Origin: Anabaena catenula FACHB-362 | GTDB lineage: Bacteria > Cyanobacteriota > Cyanobacteriia > Cyanobacteriales > Nostocaceae | Assembly: GCF_014698735.1 (NCBI RefSeq) | Contig: NZ_JACJTQ010000001.1 | Coordinates: 1-64,000 of the forward strand | Direction: 5' to 3' | Length of the DNA: 64,000 bases | Shown here: in pieces, positions 44,734-54,338 of the stretch | Position numbering within the stretch: position 1 is the first letter of the stretch | Layout: each line of letters opens with the position of its first letter | Translations under genes and position numbers: made by a program | The notes under the pieces: generated by a model | Seen by the model: the letters and a program-made list of their open reading frames with translations, nothing else | Told to the model about the DNA's origin: nothing | Database searches by the model: none

Positions 44734-45827
44734 ATTTGGGTAATACTCCTAATGAAACCTTGAGGGTTTTAATGATGCCAGATTACCGCATTGATAACCC
44801 CTATCAAACACTGTTATCTAAAGCCTTAGAGAATCAAGGAGTGGAAGTCTTATTTCCTCGTGGTTATCGGCGAATATTTCCGATATTCAGAGCCGTTAAA
44901 ACTAGTACCAATAAAATACATATTTTACATTTACACTGGACAACTCCCTATACCAAGGGAGCAAATATAGTAATTAGATTAGGCTATACAATCAAATTAT
45001 TAGTTGACATTTTGTTAGCTAAATTAGCAGGTGTGAAAGTAGTTTGGACAAATCATGATCACATCGCTCATGATTCTAAGTTTCCATTTCTAGAACAGTG
45101 GCTTAAACAAAATTTGCTCAAACTAGCAGATAAAATTATTGTTCACCAGGCTTCATCTGTTCAGGATATTGAGCAAACCTATCAGGTAGAAAGTGGCAAA
45201 TTTGAGGTTATTCCTCACGGACACTATCGAGAAGTTTATAGTAAAGCAATTTCTCAAGTTCAAGCCAGAAAAGCTTTAGAAATCCCACTATCTGGACGTG
45301 TTTACCTTAACTTGGGTATGTTACGCCCGTATAAGGGAATTGAACGCTTACTAAAAGTTTTTGAGGGAAAGCAGGAATTTCTAAAAGAAAGTATCCTATT
45401 AATAGCAGGAAAAGCATTAGATCAAGCCTATGGTAAAAAACTCAAAGAACAAGCTGCTAAAATACAGGGAGTTTTCCTTCATGATCAGTTTGTAGAAGAT
45501 AGCAAAATACATCTTTTTTTTAGTGCAGCTGATGTTGTAGTTCTGCCTTTTAAAAGTATTTTAACTTCAGGTAGTCTGATTCTCGCCATGTCATACAATA
45601 AACCGATTATTGCTCCTCGCACTAAAAGTATTATAGAAACATTGGGTGGAGCAGATTGGTTGCTATATGATCCAGAAGATGAGCAGGGATTATTACAGGC
45701 TTTAAAAGTTAGTACTCAGGTTGATTTACACAAATTGGGTGATTTAGTTCAGGAGTCATGCGATCGCTTGGGTTGGGACTATATAGGAAGACAAACTCAA
45801 AAATTATATCAAAACTTAATAAGCTAA
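44730..45827 (+). CDS. Glycosyltransferase family 4
   Basis: 365 residues, GT-B fold: VLMMPDYRIDNPYQTLLSKA at the N-terminus, ILHLHWTTPYTKGANIV, VWTNHDHIAHDSKFPF, GMLRPYKGIERLLKVF at the start of the donor domain, DVVVLPFKSILTSGSLILAM in the nucleotide-sugar site. Starts with ATG at 44730, overlapping the upstream stop by 4 bp. It retains the donor site; the acceptor is unknown. Confidence 0.9.
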   Translation: MNLGNTPNETLRVLMMPDYRIDNPYQTLLSKALENQGVEVLFPRGYRRIFPIFRAVKTSTNKIHILHLHWTTPYTKGANIVIRLGYTIKLLVDILLAKLAGVKVVWTNHDHIAHDSKFPFLEQWLKQNLLKLADKIIVHQASSVQDIEQTYQVESGKFEVIPHGHYREVYSKAISQVQARKALEIPLSGRVYLNLGMLRPYKGIERLLKVFEGKQEFLKESILLIAGKALDQAYGKKLKEQAAKIQGVFLHDQFVEDSKIHLFFSAADVVVLPFKSILTSGSLILAMSYNKPIIAPRTKSIIETLGGADWLLYDPEDEQGLLQALKVSTQVDLHKLGDLVQESCDRLGWDYIGRQTQKLYQNLIS

Positions 45828-45915
45828 TTGATTAATAGCTAAAAGTTTACATATTAAAATTAAATGTATCTATTCCATCAATTTTAATTGAATTTAATTA
45901 AAACAAAATCAAATT

Positions 45916-46872
45916 ATGCTACCAAAAGTTAGTATTTTAATTCCCTGCTACAATGCAGAACAATGGATTGCACAAGCTATAGAAAGCTGTTTAAATCAGA
46001 GCTATCCTCACAAAGAAGTAATTGTTGTTGATGATGGCTCAACAGATGGAAGTTTAGAAAAAATTAAAAGTTTTGGTAATTCCATTCACTGGGAAACAGG
46101 AGAAAATCGCGGGGGGAACGTTGCTCGTAATCGTTTATTAGAACTAAGTACAGGAGAATGGTTACAATATCTAGACGCAGATGATTACTTACTTCCGAGC
46201 AAGATTGAACAACAAGTCAAATTTACGGCTCAGGTTCCCAGTGTAGATATAATTTACAGTCCCAGTATTTTTGAATATTGGGAAAGAGATATATCTAGAC
46301 AAGAAATTTTACCTATTCCTGAACCTCACGATCATTGGATTTTACTAGCTCGTTGGTACTTACCTCAAACAGGTAGTCCCCTTTGGAGAAAGCAGGCTCT
46401 TTTAGATGTGGGAGGGTGGAAAGCTAGTCAATCTTGCTGTCAAGAACATGAATTGTATTTACGACTGTTAAAAGCAGGGAAACAATTTGAGTATTTTGCA
46501 GAATCTGGTTCAGTTTATAGACAATGGAGTGAGTCAACAGTTTGCAAAAAAGATAAATCAAAAAATTATCGTGAACGCTTAGATATTACAGATAAACTAG
46601 AAGAATTTCTCGAATCTATTGGTGAATTAACAGAGTCAAGACAACTAGCAATTAATCAAGCAAGGTTTGAGTGCGCTCGAATTATTTGGTTATCTAATCC
46701 AGATTGGGCAAATAAACTTATTCACCAAATTAAGATGAAGCAAAAAAACTTTATACCTCAAGGTAATTATGCTCCTCAAACTTATAGGTTAACTTACAAA
46801 ATCTTTGGCTTTTCTCTAGCCGAAGAAATGGCTGCTTGGAAAAGAAGATTTCAAACCAAATTTATGACATGA
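45916..46872 (+). CDS. Glycosyltransferase family 2
   Basis: 318 residues: VSILIPCYNAEQWIAQAIES, VIVVDDGSTDGSLEKI, GNVARNRLLELSTGEWL, LQYLDADDYLLPSKIE (metal site DADD) and a C-terminal helical tail. A CCQEHELYLRLLKAG segment replaces the usual ED base region (QEHELYLRL). It lies 88 bp after the GT4. Confidence 0.93.
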   Translation: MLPKVSILIPCYNAEQWIAQAIESCLNQSYPHKEVIVVDDGSTDGSLEKIKSFGNSIHWETGENRGGNVARNRLLELSTGEWLQYLDADDYLLPSKIEQQVKFTAQVPSVDIIYSPSIFEYWERDISRQEILPIPEPHDHWILLARWYLPQTGSPLWRKQALLDVGGWKASQSCCQEHELYLRLLKAGKQFEYFAESGSVYRQWSESTVCKKDKSKNYRERLDITDKLEEFLESIGELTESRQLAINQARFECARIIWLSNPDWANKLIHQIKMKQKNFIPQGNYAPQTYRLTYKIFGFSLAEEMAAWKRRFQTKFMT

Positions 46873-46990
46873 TGACTAACTGTGAGAACTTACATATTTC
46901 ATCAAAAAATTAAAAGCTTGGCTACCATCCGTTTTGTCTTGGTGCCAAATGTGAGGTAAATAAAAAATCAGCATATTTAATGGAGAACTT

Positions 46991-47812
46991 ATGTCAAATA
47001 ATGAATTTAAAATTCACTCAATTTGTTTAGTTAAAAACGAAGTTGATATTATTGGATACTGCTTAGAACAAGCTTCTCAGTGGTCTGATTATATCTACGT
47101 TTATGATGGTGCAAGCACAGACGGTACCTGGGAAAAAGTCCTGTCTATGCAAAGCGAGAAAATTATTCCCTGGAAACAAGATGGTAAAGTGTTTCAGGAA
47201 TCTTTACGAGGCGAAGTATTCAATGCTTTTAAGCATCAAGCCAAACCAGGTGATTGGTGGTGTCATCTCGATGCTGATGAATTTTACGTACAATCTCCCC
47301 GTGAATTTCTCTCGAAAATTAGTCAGTTTAATCACGTTTTATGGGGAATTGCTATCGAATACTATCTAACAAATAAAGATATAGATTTAATAGATTTCAA
47401 TCAACCCATATCTGAAATATTATCATCCCTCAAGTTTTACCAAATAGAAAATTCCGAACCAAGATTTTTCCGGCATCGTGATGGATTAATTTGGGATAAT
47501 GGTTCATGGCCACAGCACATGGGCGTAGTTAATAAAGAACGGATTTTGTATAAACACTACAAGTACAGAACTCCTGAACAAATTCAGAAAAGACTAGATA
47601 CTCGTCGTCTTGCCAGAGAACGAGGCTTTCCCGGATGGGATCATGCTGTAGAAAAAGATTGGCGAGAAAAAATTACCAATCCTGATACATTAAATTACGA
47701 TGCTCAAGATGGAAATTATATTATCCATACAGATAATCTCCCTAATCATTTAGAATCTTTACCTCGCAGAATTATGAAAAGATTCATGCATGGTGTTGGT
47801 ATCTGGACTTAG
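46991..47812 (+). CDS. Glycosyltransferase family 2-like (Gly_tranf_2_4 type)
   Basis: 273 residues: ICLVKNEVDIIGYCLEQASQ, DYIYVYDGASTDGTWEKVLS, WWCHLDADEFYVQSPREF (metal site DADE), with C-terminal FFRHRDGLIWDNGSW and YKHYKYRTPEQIQKRLDTR. This NE(V)D... DGASTDGT ... LDADEF arrangement is the subfamily seen in many polysaccharide loci. It is followed directly by a pyruvyltransferase gene. Confidence 0.88.
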   Translation: MSNNEFKIHSICLVKNEVDIIGYCLEQASQWSDYIYVYDGASTDGTWEKVLSMQSEKIIPWKQDGKVFQESLRGEVFNAFKHQAKPGDWWCHLDADEFYVQSPREFLSKISQFNHVLWGIAIEYYLTNKDIDLIDFNQPISEILSSLKFYQIENSEPRFFRHRDGLIWDNGSWPQHMGVVNKERILYKHYKYRTPEQIQKRLDTRRLARERGFPGWDHAVEKDWREKITNPDTLNYDAQDGNYIIHTDNLPNHLESLPRRIMKRFMHGVGIWT

Positions 47813-47846
47813 TTATCATTTTCAACTTTATAACTGTGGAATAAAA

Positions 47847-48704
47847 ATGAAATTATACTATGCCAACAAAACCAGAAGTTATGTTCCCTTTGCTAACTTT
47901 GGTGACGATCTAAATGGCTGGCTTTGGCCAAAACTTTTACCTGGAGTCTTTAATGATAGTGCTTCTGAAGCAGCATTTGTCGGATTTGGCACGTTGCTAA
48001 ATGAAAATTTGCCTAAATTCAAGCAAACTATTATTTTTGGTACAGGCCATGGATTTGGTAATCTTCCCCAGATAGATGATACATGGACAATATATTGCGT
48101 GAGAGGACCTCTAACTGCTGCCGCTTTAAACATCTCACCAGCATTGGGAATTGCTGATACTGCTATTTTAGTCAACCGAGTTTATCGTCCCACTGATACG
48201 AAGAAAAAGTATAAATTGGCTTTTATTCCCTATGCATGGGAGATGGAAAGTAGCCCGGAAATATTTTTAGAAGTTTGTCAGCAATTAGATTACATTTGTA
48301 TTGATCCACGCTGGGAGGTGGAAAAAGTTCTTCAGGAAATTAGCAAATCCGAACTTGTCGTCAGTGCAGCCATGCATGGTGCAATAGTCGCTGACGCACT
48401 ACGTGTACCTTGGATTTCTCTAAAATCTAATGCGGGTATCCCTGATTTTAAATGGACTGACTTCTGTCAATCATTAAGTCTGGAGTACAAAGTCAATCGG
48501 TTTTATCGATTTAATAGTATTAGTCAGAAAATTCCCGGTTTAAAATTTATTGAAATCAAACGCATGGTTTCTTTTATTCGCCAACTTGTTCACAAAGCTC
48601 AGTTTCAGTTAAGTAAAGATAATATTATGGAGAATAAATTGGATCAATTAGATGAAAAACTGGATCAGTTTAAACAAGACTTGAAAGCTGGAAAATTTCA
48701 ATAA
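47847..48704 (+). CDS. Polysaccharide pyruvyltransferase family protein (second copy)
   Basis: 285 residues from ATG 47847 (GGA seven bases upstream); an upstream in-frame extension overlapping the previous gene is not supported. FGDDLNGWLWPKLL, VGFGTLLNENLPKFKQTI, IIFGTGHGFGNLPQ, YCVRGPLTAAALNI and SELVVSAAMHGAIVADALRV (the AMHG... motif) identify the family. The last ~30 residues (LDQLDEKLDQFKQDLKAG) form a short coiled coil. It differs from the first copy (42828), so the two probably modify different sugars. Confidence 0.9.
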   Translation: MKLYYANKTRSYVPFANFGDDLNGWLWPKLLPGVFNDSASEAAFVGFGTLLNENLPKFKQTIIFGTGHGFGNLPQIDDTWTIYCVRGPLTAAALNISPALGIADTAILVNRVYRPTDTKKKYKLAFIPYAWEMESSPEIFLEVCQQLDYICIDPRWEVEKVLQEISKSELVVSAAMHGAIVADALRVPWISLKSNAGIPDFKWTDFCQSLSLEYKVNRFYRFNSISQKIPGLKFIEIKRMVSFIRQLVHKAQFQLSKDNIMENKLDQLDEKLDQFKQDLKAGKFQ

Positions 48705-48734
48705 TTTCAATAATTGATATTAACTTAATTAAAT

Positions 48735-49646
48735 ATGGTATTCTTCTCCGTTGTTATTCCTGTTTTCAATAGAGTGAATATTATCAAGGCAACAATTGAC
48801 TCTATATTTAACCAAGATTTTGATGATTATGAAGTGATTGTTGTCGATGATGGTTCCACAGACAATACTATTGATGTATTAGCACAGTATGGACAAAATA
48901 TAAAAATTCTCCAACAGAAAAATCAAGGCCCAGGAAAAGCCAGAAATATGGCTATTCAAATTGCTCAAGGAGAATATATTGCCTTTCTTGATAGCGACGA
49001 TATCTGGTTTCCCTGGACTTTAGGAGTGTACGCAGCAATCATTAGAGAAACAAATAAGCCTGCTTTTTTGGCAGGTAAAGCTATATTTTTTAGTAATGAA
49101 AATGAGATAAATTTTGATCAAGTTTCACAACTAAACTATACTGCCTATAAAGATTTGTATGCATCCAATAAAAATGCTAATTCATTTCTCACTAGTTCCG
49201 TTACCATTCGGCGGGATATTCTCCAACAAGTAGGTAGTTTTACAGATAAATGGATTAATTCTGAAGACAATGATTTGTGGTTGAGATTGGGAACAGCAAA
49301 GGGATTTATTTACATTAATTCTCCTTCTGTTCTAGCCTATCGTCAGCATTCTAATAGTGCAATTGCCATCACCACCAAAACTTATGAAGGAACTTGCTAC
49401 CTCATACAACAAGAAAAAATCAGTCAATATCCAGGTGGTAAAATACGAGAGAGAGAAAGACTGGAAATATTGACAAGGCATATTAGACCTGTAAGTTTAG
49501 AGTGTCTACGTGAAGGTGAAATTAAAAAAGGTTGGGAATTATATCAAGAAACATTCAAATGGCATCTTGGGTTAGGGCGTTTTCGTTATTTAATCGGGTT
49601 TTTATGGCTGTTTTTACTAGCAAGACTGAGTGATAGCCGTAAATAA
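48735..49646 (+). CDS. Glycosyltransferase family 2
   Basis: 303 residues: FFSVVIPVFNRVNIIKATID, YEVIVVDDGSTDNTIDVLAQ, ARNMAIQIAQGEYIAFLDSD, DDIWFPWT, and NSEDNDLWLRLGTAKGF (ED base region). A hydrophobic segment near the C-terminus (YLIGFLWLFLLARL) may associate with the membrane. It starts 31 bp after the pyruvyltransferase stop. Confidence 0.93.
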   Translation: MVFFSVVIPVFNRVNIIKATIDSIFNQDFDDYEVIVVDDGSTDNTIDVLAQYGQNIKILQQKNQGPGKARNMAIQIAQGEYIAFLDSDDIWFPWTLGVYAAIIRETNKPAFLAGKAIFFSNENEINFDQVSQLNYTAYKDLYASNKNANSFLTSSVTIRRDILQQVGSFTDKWINSEDNDLWLRLGTAKGFIYINSPSVLAYRQHSNSAIAITTKTYEGTCYLIQQEKISQYPGGKIRERERLEILTRHIRPVSLECLREGEIKKGWELYQETFKWHLGLGRFRYLIGFLWLFLLARLSDSRK

Positions 49647-49713
49647 AATTAGCTAAGTTCCACTCCTCAAATCCTGACAGGATATTTGTCATAAATGATT
49701 AACAATTAATATA

Positions 49714-50607
49714 ATGAATACTTGTAAAATTAGTGTAATAATTCCCACGTATAATCGCTTATCCCAACTCTTAGAAACAGTGGAGAAAATTTTAGAATGT
49801 AATCCTTGTCCCAATGAAATCATTATTCATATCGATGGTAATGACATCACAACTGAGCCAGGACTCAAAAACTTAAATTTGCCGTCTATCAAAATTATTA
49901 AGAGTTCTGTTCAAGTTGGTCCAGGTGGTGGGAGGAATATAGCCATTGTTCATGCAAATAACCCAATTATAGCTAGTTTTGATGATGATTCTTATCCTCT
50001 AGATACAGACTACTTTGAACGCTTAACAAATCTTTTTAATTCTTTCCCCACAGCAGCAGTTATAGCAGCTAGTATATTCCATATTAATGAAACAATTACA
50101 CCAGCACAATTGACTGGTACATGGGTATCTAATTTCATCGGCTGTGGATGCGCTTATCGGAAAGAAGTATTTCAACAAACTACTGGATATGTTAATTTGC
50201 CAGTTGCTTATGGAATGGAAGAAGTTGATCTATCGCTGCGGCTTCATGATATGGGGTGGAGTATTCTCGAAAGTTCATGGCTGAGAGTATTTCATAACAC
50301 CCAATTAGAACACCACAACAACCCACGCATTACTGCCGCAAGCATAGCTAATCAGATTTTATTAGCTTATTTGCGGTATCCTATCCTCTTTTGTTGGTTA
50401 GGCATTGGACAGTGTATGAGCCGTATTTTCTGGTTAATCAGGCACGGAAGAACGTCTGGCATTGTAGAAGGTTTGTTTCTTATCCCTAAACTGATTAGAC
50501 AATATCATCAACAACGTCAACCGATTTCCGCCAAATCATTAGTTTCTTATCTCTATTTACGTAGAAATACTCTTCCTGTATCATCAGAGAAGATTTTACT
50601 ATCCTGA
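49714..50607 (+). CDS. Glycosyltransferase family 2 (last before the RTX pair)
   Basis: 297 residues: CKISVIIPTYNRLSQLLETV, EIIIHIDGND, VGPGGGRNIAIVHANNPIIA, FDDDSYPLDTDYFERL (metal site FDDDS) and YGMEEVDLSLRLHDMGWSIL (EE/ED base region). It resembles the archaeal and rhamnan-type GT2s with DDDS motif. A C-terminal hydrophobic stretch (LAYLRYPILFCWLGIGQCM) is present. The plus-strand run then pauses for a 240-bp upstream region of the RTX genes. Confidence 0.92.
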   Translation: MNTCKISVIIPTYNRLSQLLETVEKILECNPCPNEIIIHIDGNDITTEPGLKNLNLPSIKIIKSSVQVGPGGGRNIAIVHANNPIIASFDDDSYPLDTDYFERLTNLFNSFPTAAVIAASIFHINETITPAQLTGTWVSNFIGCGCAYRKEVFQQTTGYVNLPVAYGMEEVDLSLRLHDMGWSILESSWLRVFHNTQLEHHNNPRITAASIANQILLAYLRYPILFCWLGIGQCMSRIFWLIRHGRTSGIVEGLFLIPKLIRQYHQQRQPISAKSLVSYLYLRRNTLPVSSEKILLS

Positions 50608-50765
50608 AATTATTACCTCAAATAATTCCCATGAATTTCAATAATCATACGTTATACTCAATCAACAAAGTCAGTAGTTTAAGTAGACATTGGTAGATTT
50701 TTTGCAACTTTGCCGATGTGTAGTTTATACTGAATGAGTCTTAGCTAACAAGTTAAAATTCTGGT

Positions 50766-50850
50766 GGGGATATTTTTTTAGATCCTGACCAAAGACTAGC
50801 AAAATTGAGTTAAGTTCCAGACCTGGATAACAAAAGGAGTCTCTCGAAAT
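50766..50850 (+). promoter_or_regulatory. Conserved leader of the first RTX gene
   Basis: About 85 bp directly before the ATG that align with 52779-52858 before the second RTX gene: GATATTTTT, ATCCTGA, TTAAGTT, ACCT-GATAACAAAAGGA then TC-rich spacer. The AAAAGGAG Shine-Dalgarno is 11 bases from the ATG, longer than ideal. Conservation between the two copies shows it is part of the duplicated unit and may hold shared promoter or 5' UTR control. Confidence 0.65.
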
Positions 50851-52206
50851 ATGGCAAATTTCATTATCTATAACGGCTATTACACTGTAGATGGAGTTGA
50901 AGTTGCTAATCCTACTAATGCAACGATTATCGGTACAGGCGCTAACGATGTCTTTGTTACTTCTACTCCCGCTGTCACTAACGTCAAAATCCGAGCCGGA
51001 GCCGGAGATGACATTTTAAAAGGAACAACAGATGGCAGACTCGACGGTGAAGCCGGCAATGACACTTTTGATCTCACCGCTACTTCAGGTGTTTATATAG
51101 GCGGTGCAGGCGACGATTTTTACAAAGTTTATGATTTTGCCTACACAAATCTGTCTATCAACGAAATCGGTGGTGGAACAGATACTATTTTTTCACAGCA
51201 GAACTTTTCGTTGTCAACAGGTGCCACTGGAGTAAATTTAAACACCAGTAGTATTGAGAACCTGACTTTTGACGCTCTCAGCGCCGCGATTGTAGGTGAA
51301 GGCAATAACCTTAACAACCAGATTATCGGCAATCAGCAAGATAATATCTTAATCGGATTAGCTGGTGCTGATACTATTTTTGGCGGTTCCGGCAACGATC
51401 TCATTTTAGGCGATGCTGATAATGATCAATTATTCGGTAATCAGGGAAATGATCTCTTAATTGCTGGAACAGGCACAGATACATTGACTGGTGGAGTTGG
51501 TAATGATAAGTACATTATTGATTCTGCTGACACTGTAGTAGAGCTTGCAGGCGAAGGCATTGATTCCGTTGACGTTACCGTTCTTACTGCTGGTGGTACT
51601 TGGGTTACAAATGCAGAGGTTCAATTCATTAATATCGGTGGCACTAACGCTGCCAATGTTACACAAAACAACGCTGATGGGTCCCTTATACTAGGAAACT
51701 CCGCTGCTAACACTCTTACAGGTGGCGCTGGCAATGACACCCTGAATGGAAAATCGGGAAATGATACTCTCATTGGCGGATCTGGCGCTGATGTTTTTGA
51801 ATTTGGTGGTAATGCTTTAGCTGTAAATCCAGTCACAGGCTACTTAGAAGAAATAGGTGTAACTTTAGGGTTAACAGGAACAGCAACTAATACCATCGGC
51901 AAGGATACAATTACGGACTTTGTGTCTGGAATAGATGGTATTGATCTGGATGTTAGCACCTTTACAGCTGTAGCTGGTTCTGTGGGGTCTGATTTATCAG
52001 CAGTTGCTAATGGTTTTATCTCAGTCAACCAAGCTACCAATGCTGGTATTGATACTCAAAATGCGTTCTTTGTTTACAATCAAGGAACTGGAGACTTGTT
52101 CTACAATGTGAACTTGTCGGCTTTTGGTTCTGGAGGAGGCGGAATCTTCGCTAACTTGGGAGCCGGTACCACATTAGTCGCGACAGACGTATTCCTCATC
52201 TCTTAA
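50851..52206 (+). CDS. RTX-type calcium-binding protein, first of a tandem pair
   Basis: 451 residues. Gly/Asp-rich nonapeptide repeats (GGxGxDxhx) occur in clusters, for example RAGAGDDILKG, GGSGNDLILGDADNDQLFGN, GGAGNDTLNGKSGNDTLIGG, each binding Ca2+ in a parallel beta-roll. The C-terminus (GTGDLFYNVNLSAFGSGGGG, then TDVFLIS) is a type I secretion-like end. No N-terminal signal peptide, as is usual for type I secretion. A paralogue of equal length follows. A role in the extracellular matrix, with the surrounding glycan, is inferred. Confidence 0.92.
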   Translation: MANFIIYNGYYTVDGVEVANPTNATIIGTGANDVFVTSTPAVTNVKIRAGAGDDILKGTTDGRLDGEAGNDTFDLTATSGVYIGGAGDDFYKVYDFAYTNLSINEIGGGTDTIFSQQNFSLSTGATGVNLNTSSIENLTFDALSAAIVGEGNNLNNQIIGNQQDNILIGLAGADTIFGGSGNDLILGDADNDQLFGNQGNDLLIAGTGTDTLTGGVGNDKYIIDSADTVVELAGEGIDSVDVTVLTAGGTWVTNAEVQFINIGGTNAANVTQNNADGSLILGNSAANTLTGGAGNDTLNGKSGNDTLIGGSGADVFEFGGNALAVNPVTGYLEEIGVTLGLTGTATNTIGKDTITDFVSGIDGIDLDVSTFTAVAGSVGSDLSAVANGFISVNQATNAGIDTQNAFFVYNQGTGDLFYNVNLSAFGSGGGGIFANLGAGTTLVATDVFLIS

Positions 52207-52266
52207 TAGCCATGCTTGACTTATAGTTAAGCGTCTTTTAAAAGAAAAAGTTGATATTTACTATTT

Positions 52267-52305
52267 AGATCCCCAATTTCTTTGAGAAGTTGGGGATCTT
52301 ATTAT
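52267..52305 (+). terminator. Rho-independent terminator after the first RTX gene
   Basis: AGATCCCCAA, short loop, TTGGGGATCT, then TATTATTAG. An inner CTT/AAG stem extends the hairpin. A closely similar hairpin stands after the second RTX gene. Confidence 0.8.
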
Positions 52306-52778
52306 TAGACATCTCCAATAAAGATTGTAGAGCCGAGAATCTCTACCCAGGTCACGTCTCTACAATGCCTCTAGGATAAGCATATTTAAATTCAGGTCGA
52401 TGTCTAATAACCTCTGATTGCAAAAGATGAAATGAAGAATAGCCCCAGATGTGAGAAAATGTGTAAAATTTTTTAGGCGAATAGAATAGAGTCTATGATA
52501 AATTACCTATAAATAGCTTTTCGCATAATTACGCTAATACAAAAAACCTATACGAAGCCTTCCCCTTCCTGTAGCTTCTCCGATTCAGAGAAGGATAGTT
52601 CACCTAACCTAAATAAAAAAGTTATGCTTAAACTCGTATATATAAAGCTATTTTATATAAATGCTATTTAGTGTATCTAATGTTAGCTATTTAAATTTGT
52701 CAAACAACAAGTATGGTACACTCTCATATGTAAAACCGAATCAGTACTCCAACAGGATTTGAAATTCAAATCAAGCTA
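52306..52778. other. Intergenic region between the RTX genes
   Basis: About 470 bp without a gene. It holds a 53-bp repeat with 9-bp inverted ends (ATTGTAGAG at 52324-52332, CTCTACAAT at 52368-52376), a type dispersed in cyanobacterial genomes, and a stretch of another dispersed repeat near 52555-52605. No frame is convincing. Confidence 0.6.
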
Positions 52779-52858
52779 GGGATATTTTTCTATCCTGAGC
52801 ATGAGTACCAAAGTCGAATTAAGTTTTACACCTAGATAACAAAAGGATTCTTCCGAAT
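52779..52858 (+). promoter_or_regulatory. Conserved leader of the second RTX gene
   Basis: Matches the leader at 50766-50850 over most of its length, ending ATAACAAAAGGATTCTTCC before the ATG at 52859. The AAAAGGA is again far (11 bases) from the ATG. Confidence 0.65.
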
Positions 52859-54214
52859 ATGGCAATATTCAATATTTTTGACGGATTTTACACTGTCGAT
52901 GGTACTGTAGTTCCCAATCCTAGCAATGCAACGGTGATCGGTACAGGCAGTAAGGATCTGTTTGCCAGTTTTACCACTAACACCAAAGTCAAAGCTGGAG
53001 CAGGGGATGATATTTTAAGAGGAGCCGAGGGTGCAAGACTTGAAGGGGAAGCCGGCAATGACAATTTTGATCTTACTGGTCCATCAGGTGTCTATATAGG
53101 CGGTGCAGGAGACGACTATTATCAAGTTTATGATGTTATTACCTATACAGCCTTGAATATCAACGAATCAGGTGGTGGAAACGATACTGTTTTTTCTACC
53201 CGTGACTTTTCTTTGTCAACTGGTGCGGCTGGAGTCACATTGATAAGTGGAACTCAGATTGAGTACCTGACTCTTGGTGGAAGCGCTGTAGTCGGTCAAG
53301 GCAATAACTTGGCCAATGAGATTAATGGCAACGGCAGCGACAATATCTTAAGTGGATTAGCTGGTGTTGATAGGATTAATGGCGGTTTGGGCAACGATAT
53401 CATTGATGGAGGTGCTGATAATGATCAATTATTCGGTAATCAGGGAGATGACATTTTAATTGCTGGAACAGGCGCAGATCTCGTCAGTGGTGGACTCGGT
53501 GATGATAGCTACATCATTGATTCTCTTGATAATGTCATAGAGAATGGTGGTGAAGGCATCGATAGTGTTGACGTTAACGTCCTTGGCACTGGCAATACTT
53601 GGACTAATATTGCTAGTGAAGTTGAATTTATCAATATCTCTGGAGCTAATGTAGCCAATGTCAGACAGAACAGCAGTGTTGATACTACCATAATAGGAAA
53701 TTCTGCTGCTAATATTCTCACTGGTGGCGCAGGCGATGACACCCTGGCGGGAAAGGCGGGTAATGATACTCTCATTGGTGGTAGTGGCGCTGATATTTTT
53801 GAATTTGGTGGTCAAGCTCTAGCTGTAGATCCAGTAACAGGGTTGTTAGAAGAAACAGGTAATACTTTAGGGTTCAGCGGACTTACAAGTACTACCGTCG
53901 GTAAGGATAAAATTACAGGCTTCGTCTCTGGAATAGATGGAATTGATTTGCAGGTTGACACCTTTGCAGCTTTAGCGGCAGCGGCTTCTGTGGGGTTAGA
54001 TTTGTCAGCGGTTGCTAATGGTTTTATCTCAGTCAACCAAGCTAACAACTCTGGTCTTGATACTCAAGATGCGTACATTGTTTATAATCGAGGCACGGGA
54101 GACTTGTTCTACAATGAAAACTTGTCGGCTTTTGGAACTGGAGCCGGTGGAGTATTCGCTAACTTGGGAGCCGGTACCGTATTAGCAGCGACAGACTTAT
54201 TTCTCATCGGTTAA
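52859..54214 (+). CDS. RTX-type calcium-binding protein, second of a tandem pair
   Basis: 451 residues, the same length as the first copy and colinear with it over the whole protein, with most of the Gly/Asp repeats kept (KAGAGDDILRG, GGLGNDIIDGGADNDQLFGN, GGAGDDTLAGKAGNDTLIGG) and the same C-terminal end (GTGDLFYNENLSAFGTGAGG, TDLFLIG). Loops differ (e.g. GANDVFVTSTPAVTNV versus GSKDLFASFTTNTKV), so the copies have diverged. Their upstream leaders and downstream terminators are conserved too, showing duplication of the whole unit. Confidence 0.92.
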   Translation: MAIFNIFDGFYTVDGTVVPNPSNATVIGTGSKDLFASFTTNTKVKAGAGDDILRGAEGARLEGEAGNDNFDLTGPSGVYIGGAGDDYYQVYDVITYTALNINESGGGNDTVFSTRDFSLSTGAAGVTLISGTQIEYLTLGGSAVVGQGNNLANEINGNGSDNILSGLAGVDRINGGLGNDIIDGGADNDQLFGNQGDDILIAGTGADLVSGGLGDDSYIIDSLDNVIENGGEGIDSVDVNVLGTGNTWTNIASEVEFINISGANVANVRQNSSVDTTIIGNSAANILTGGAGDDTLAGKAGNDTLIGGSGADIFEFGGQALAVDPVTGLLEETGNTLGFSGLTSTTVGKDKITGFVSGIDGIDLQVDTFAALAAAASVGLDLSAVANGFISVNQANNSGLDTQDAYIVYNRGTGDLFYNENLSAFGTGAGGVFANLGAGTVLAATDLFLIG

Positions 54215-54274
54215 TAGCCATGCTTGACTTATAGTTAAGCATCTTTCAAAAGTAAAAGTTAATATTCAGTTTTT

Positions 54275-54312
54275 AGATCCTCGACTTCTTTAAGAAGTGG
54301 AGGATCTCATTT
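54275..54312 (+). terminator. Rho-independent terminator after the second RTX gene
   Basis: AGATCCTC...GAGGATCT with an inner ACTTC/GAAGT stem, then CATTTTA. It overlaps the upstream extension of the next glycosyltransferase frame, which is a reason to start that gene at 54339. Confidence 0.75.
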
Positions 54313-54338
54313 TAGAATTAGAAATAGATTTCTCATCC

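Noticed and set aside
54297-54338. Earlier start for the glycosyltransferase after the RTX pair
   Set aside because: It lies in the terminator hairpin; ATG 54339 starts at the conserved N-terminus.
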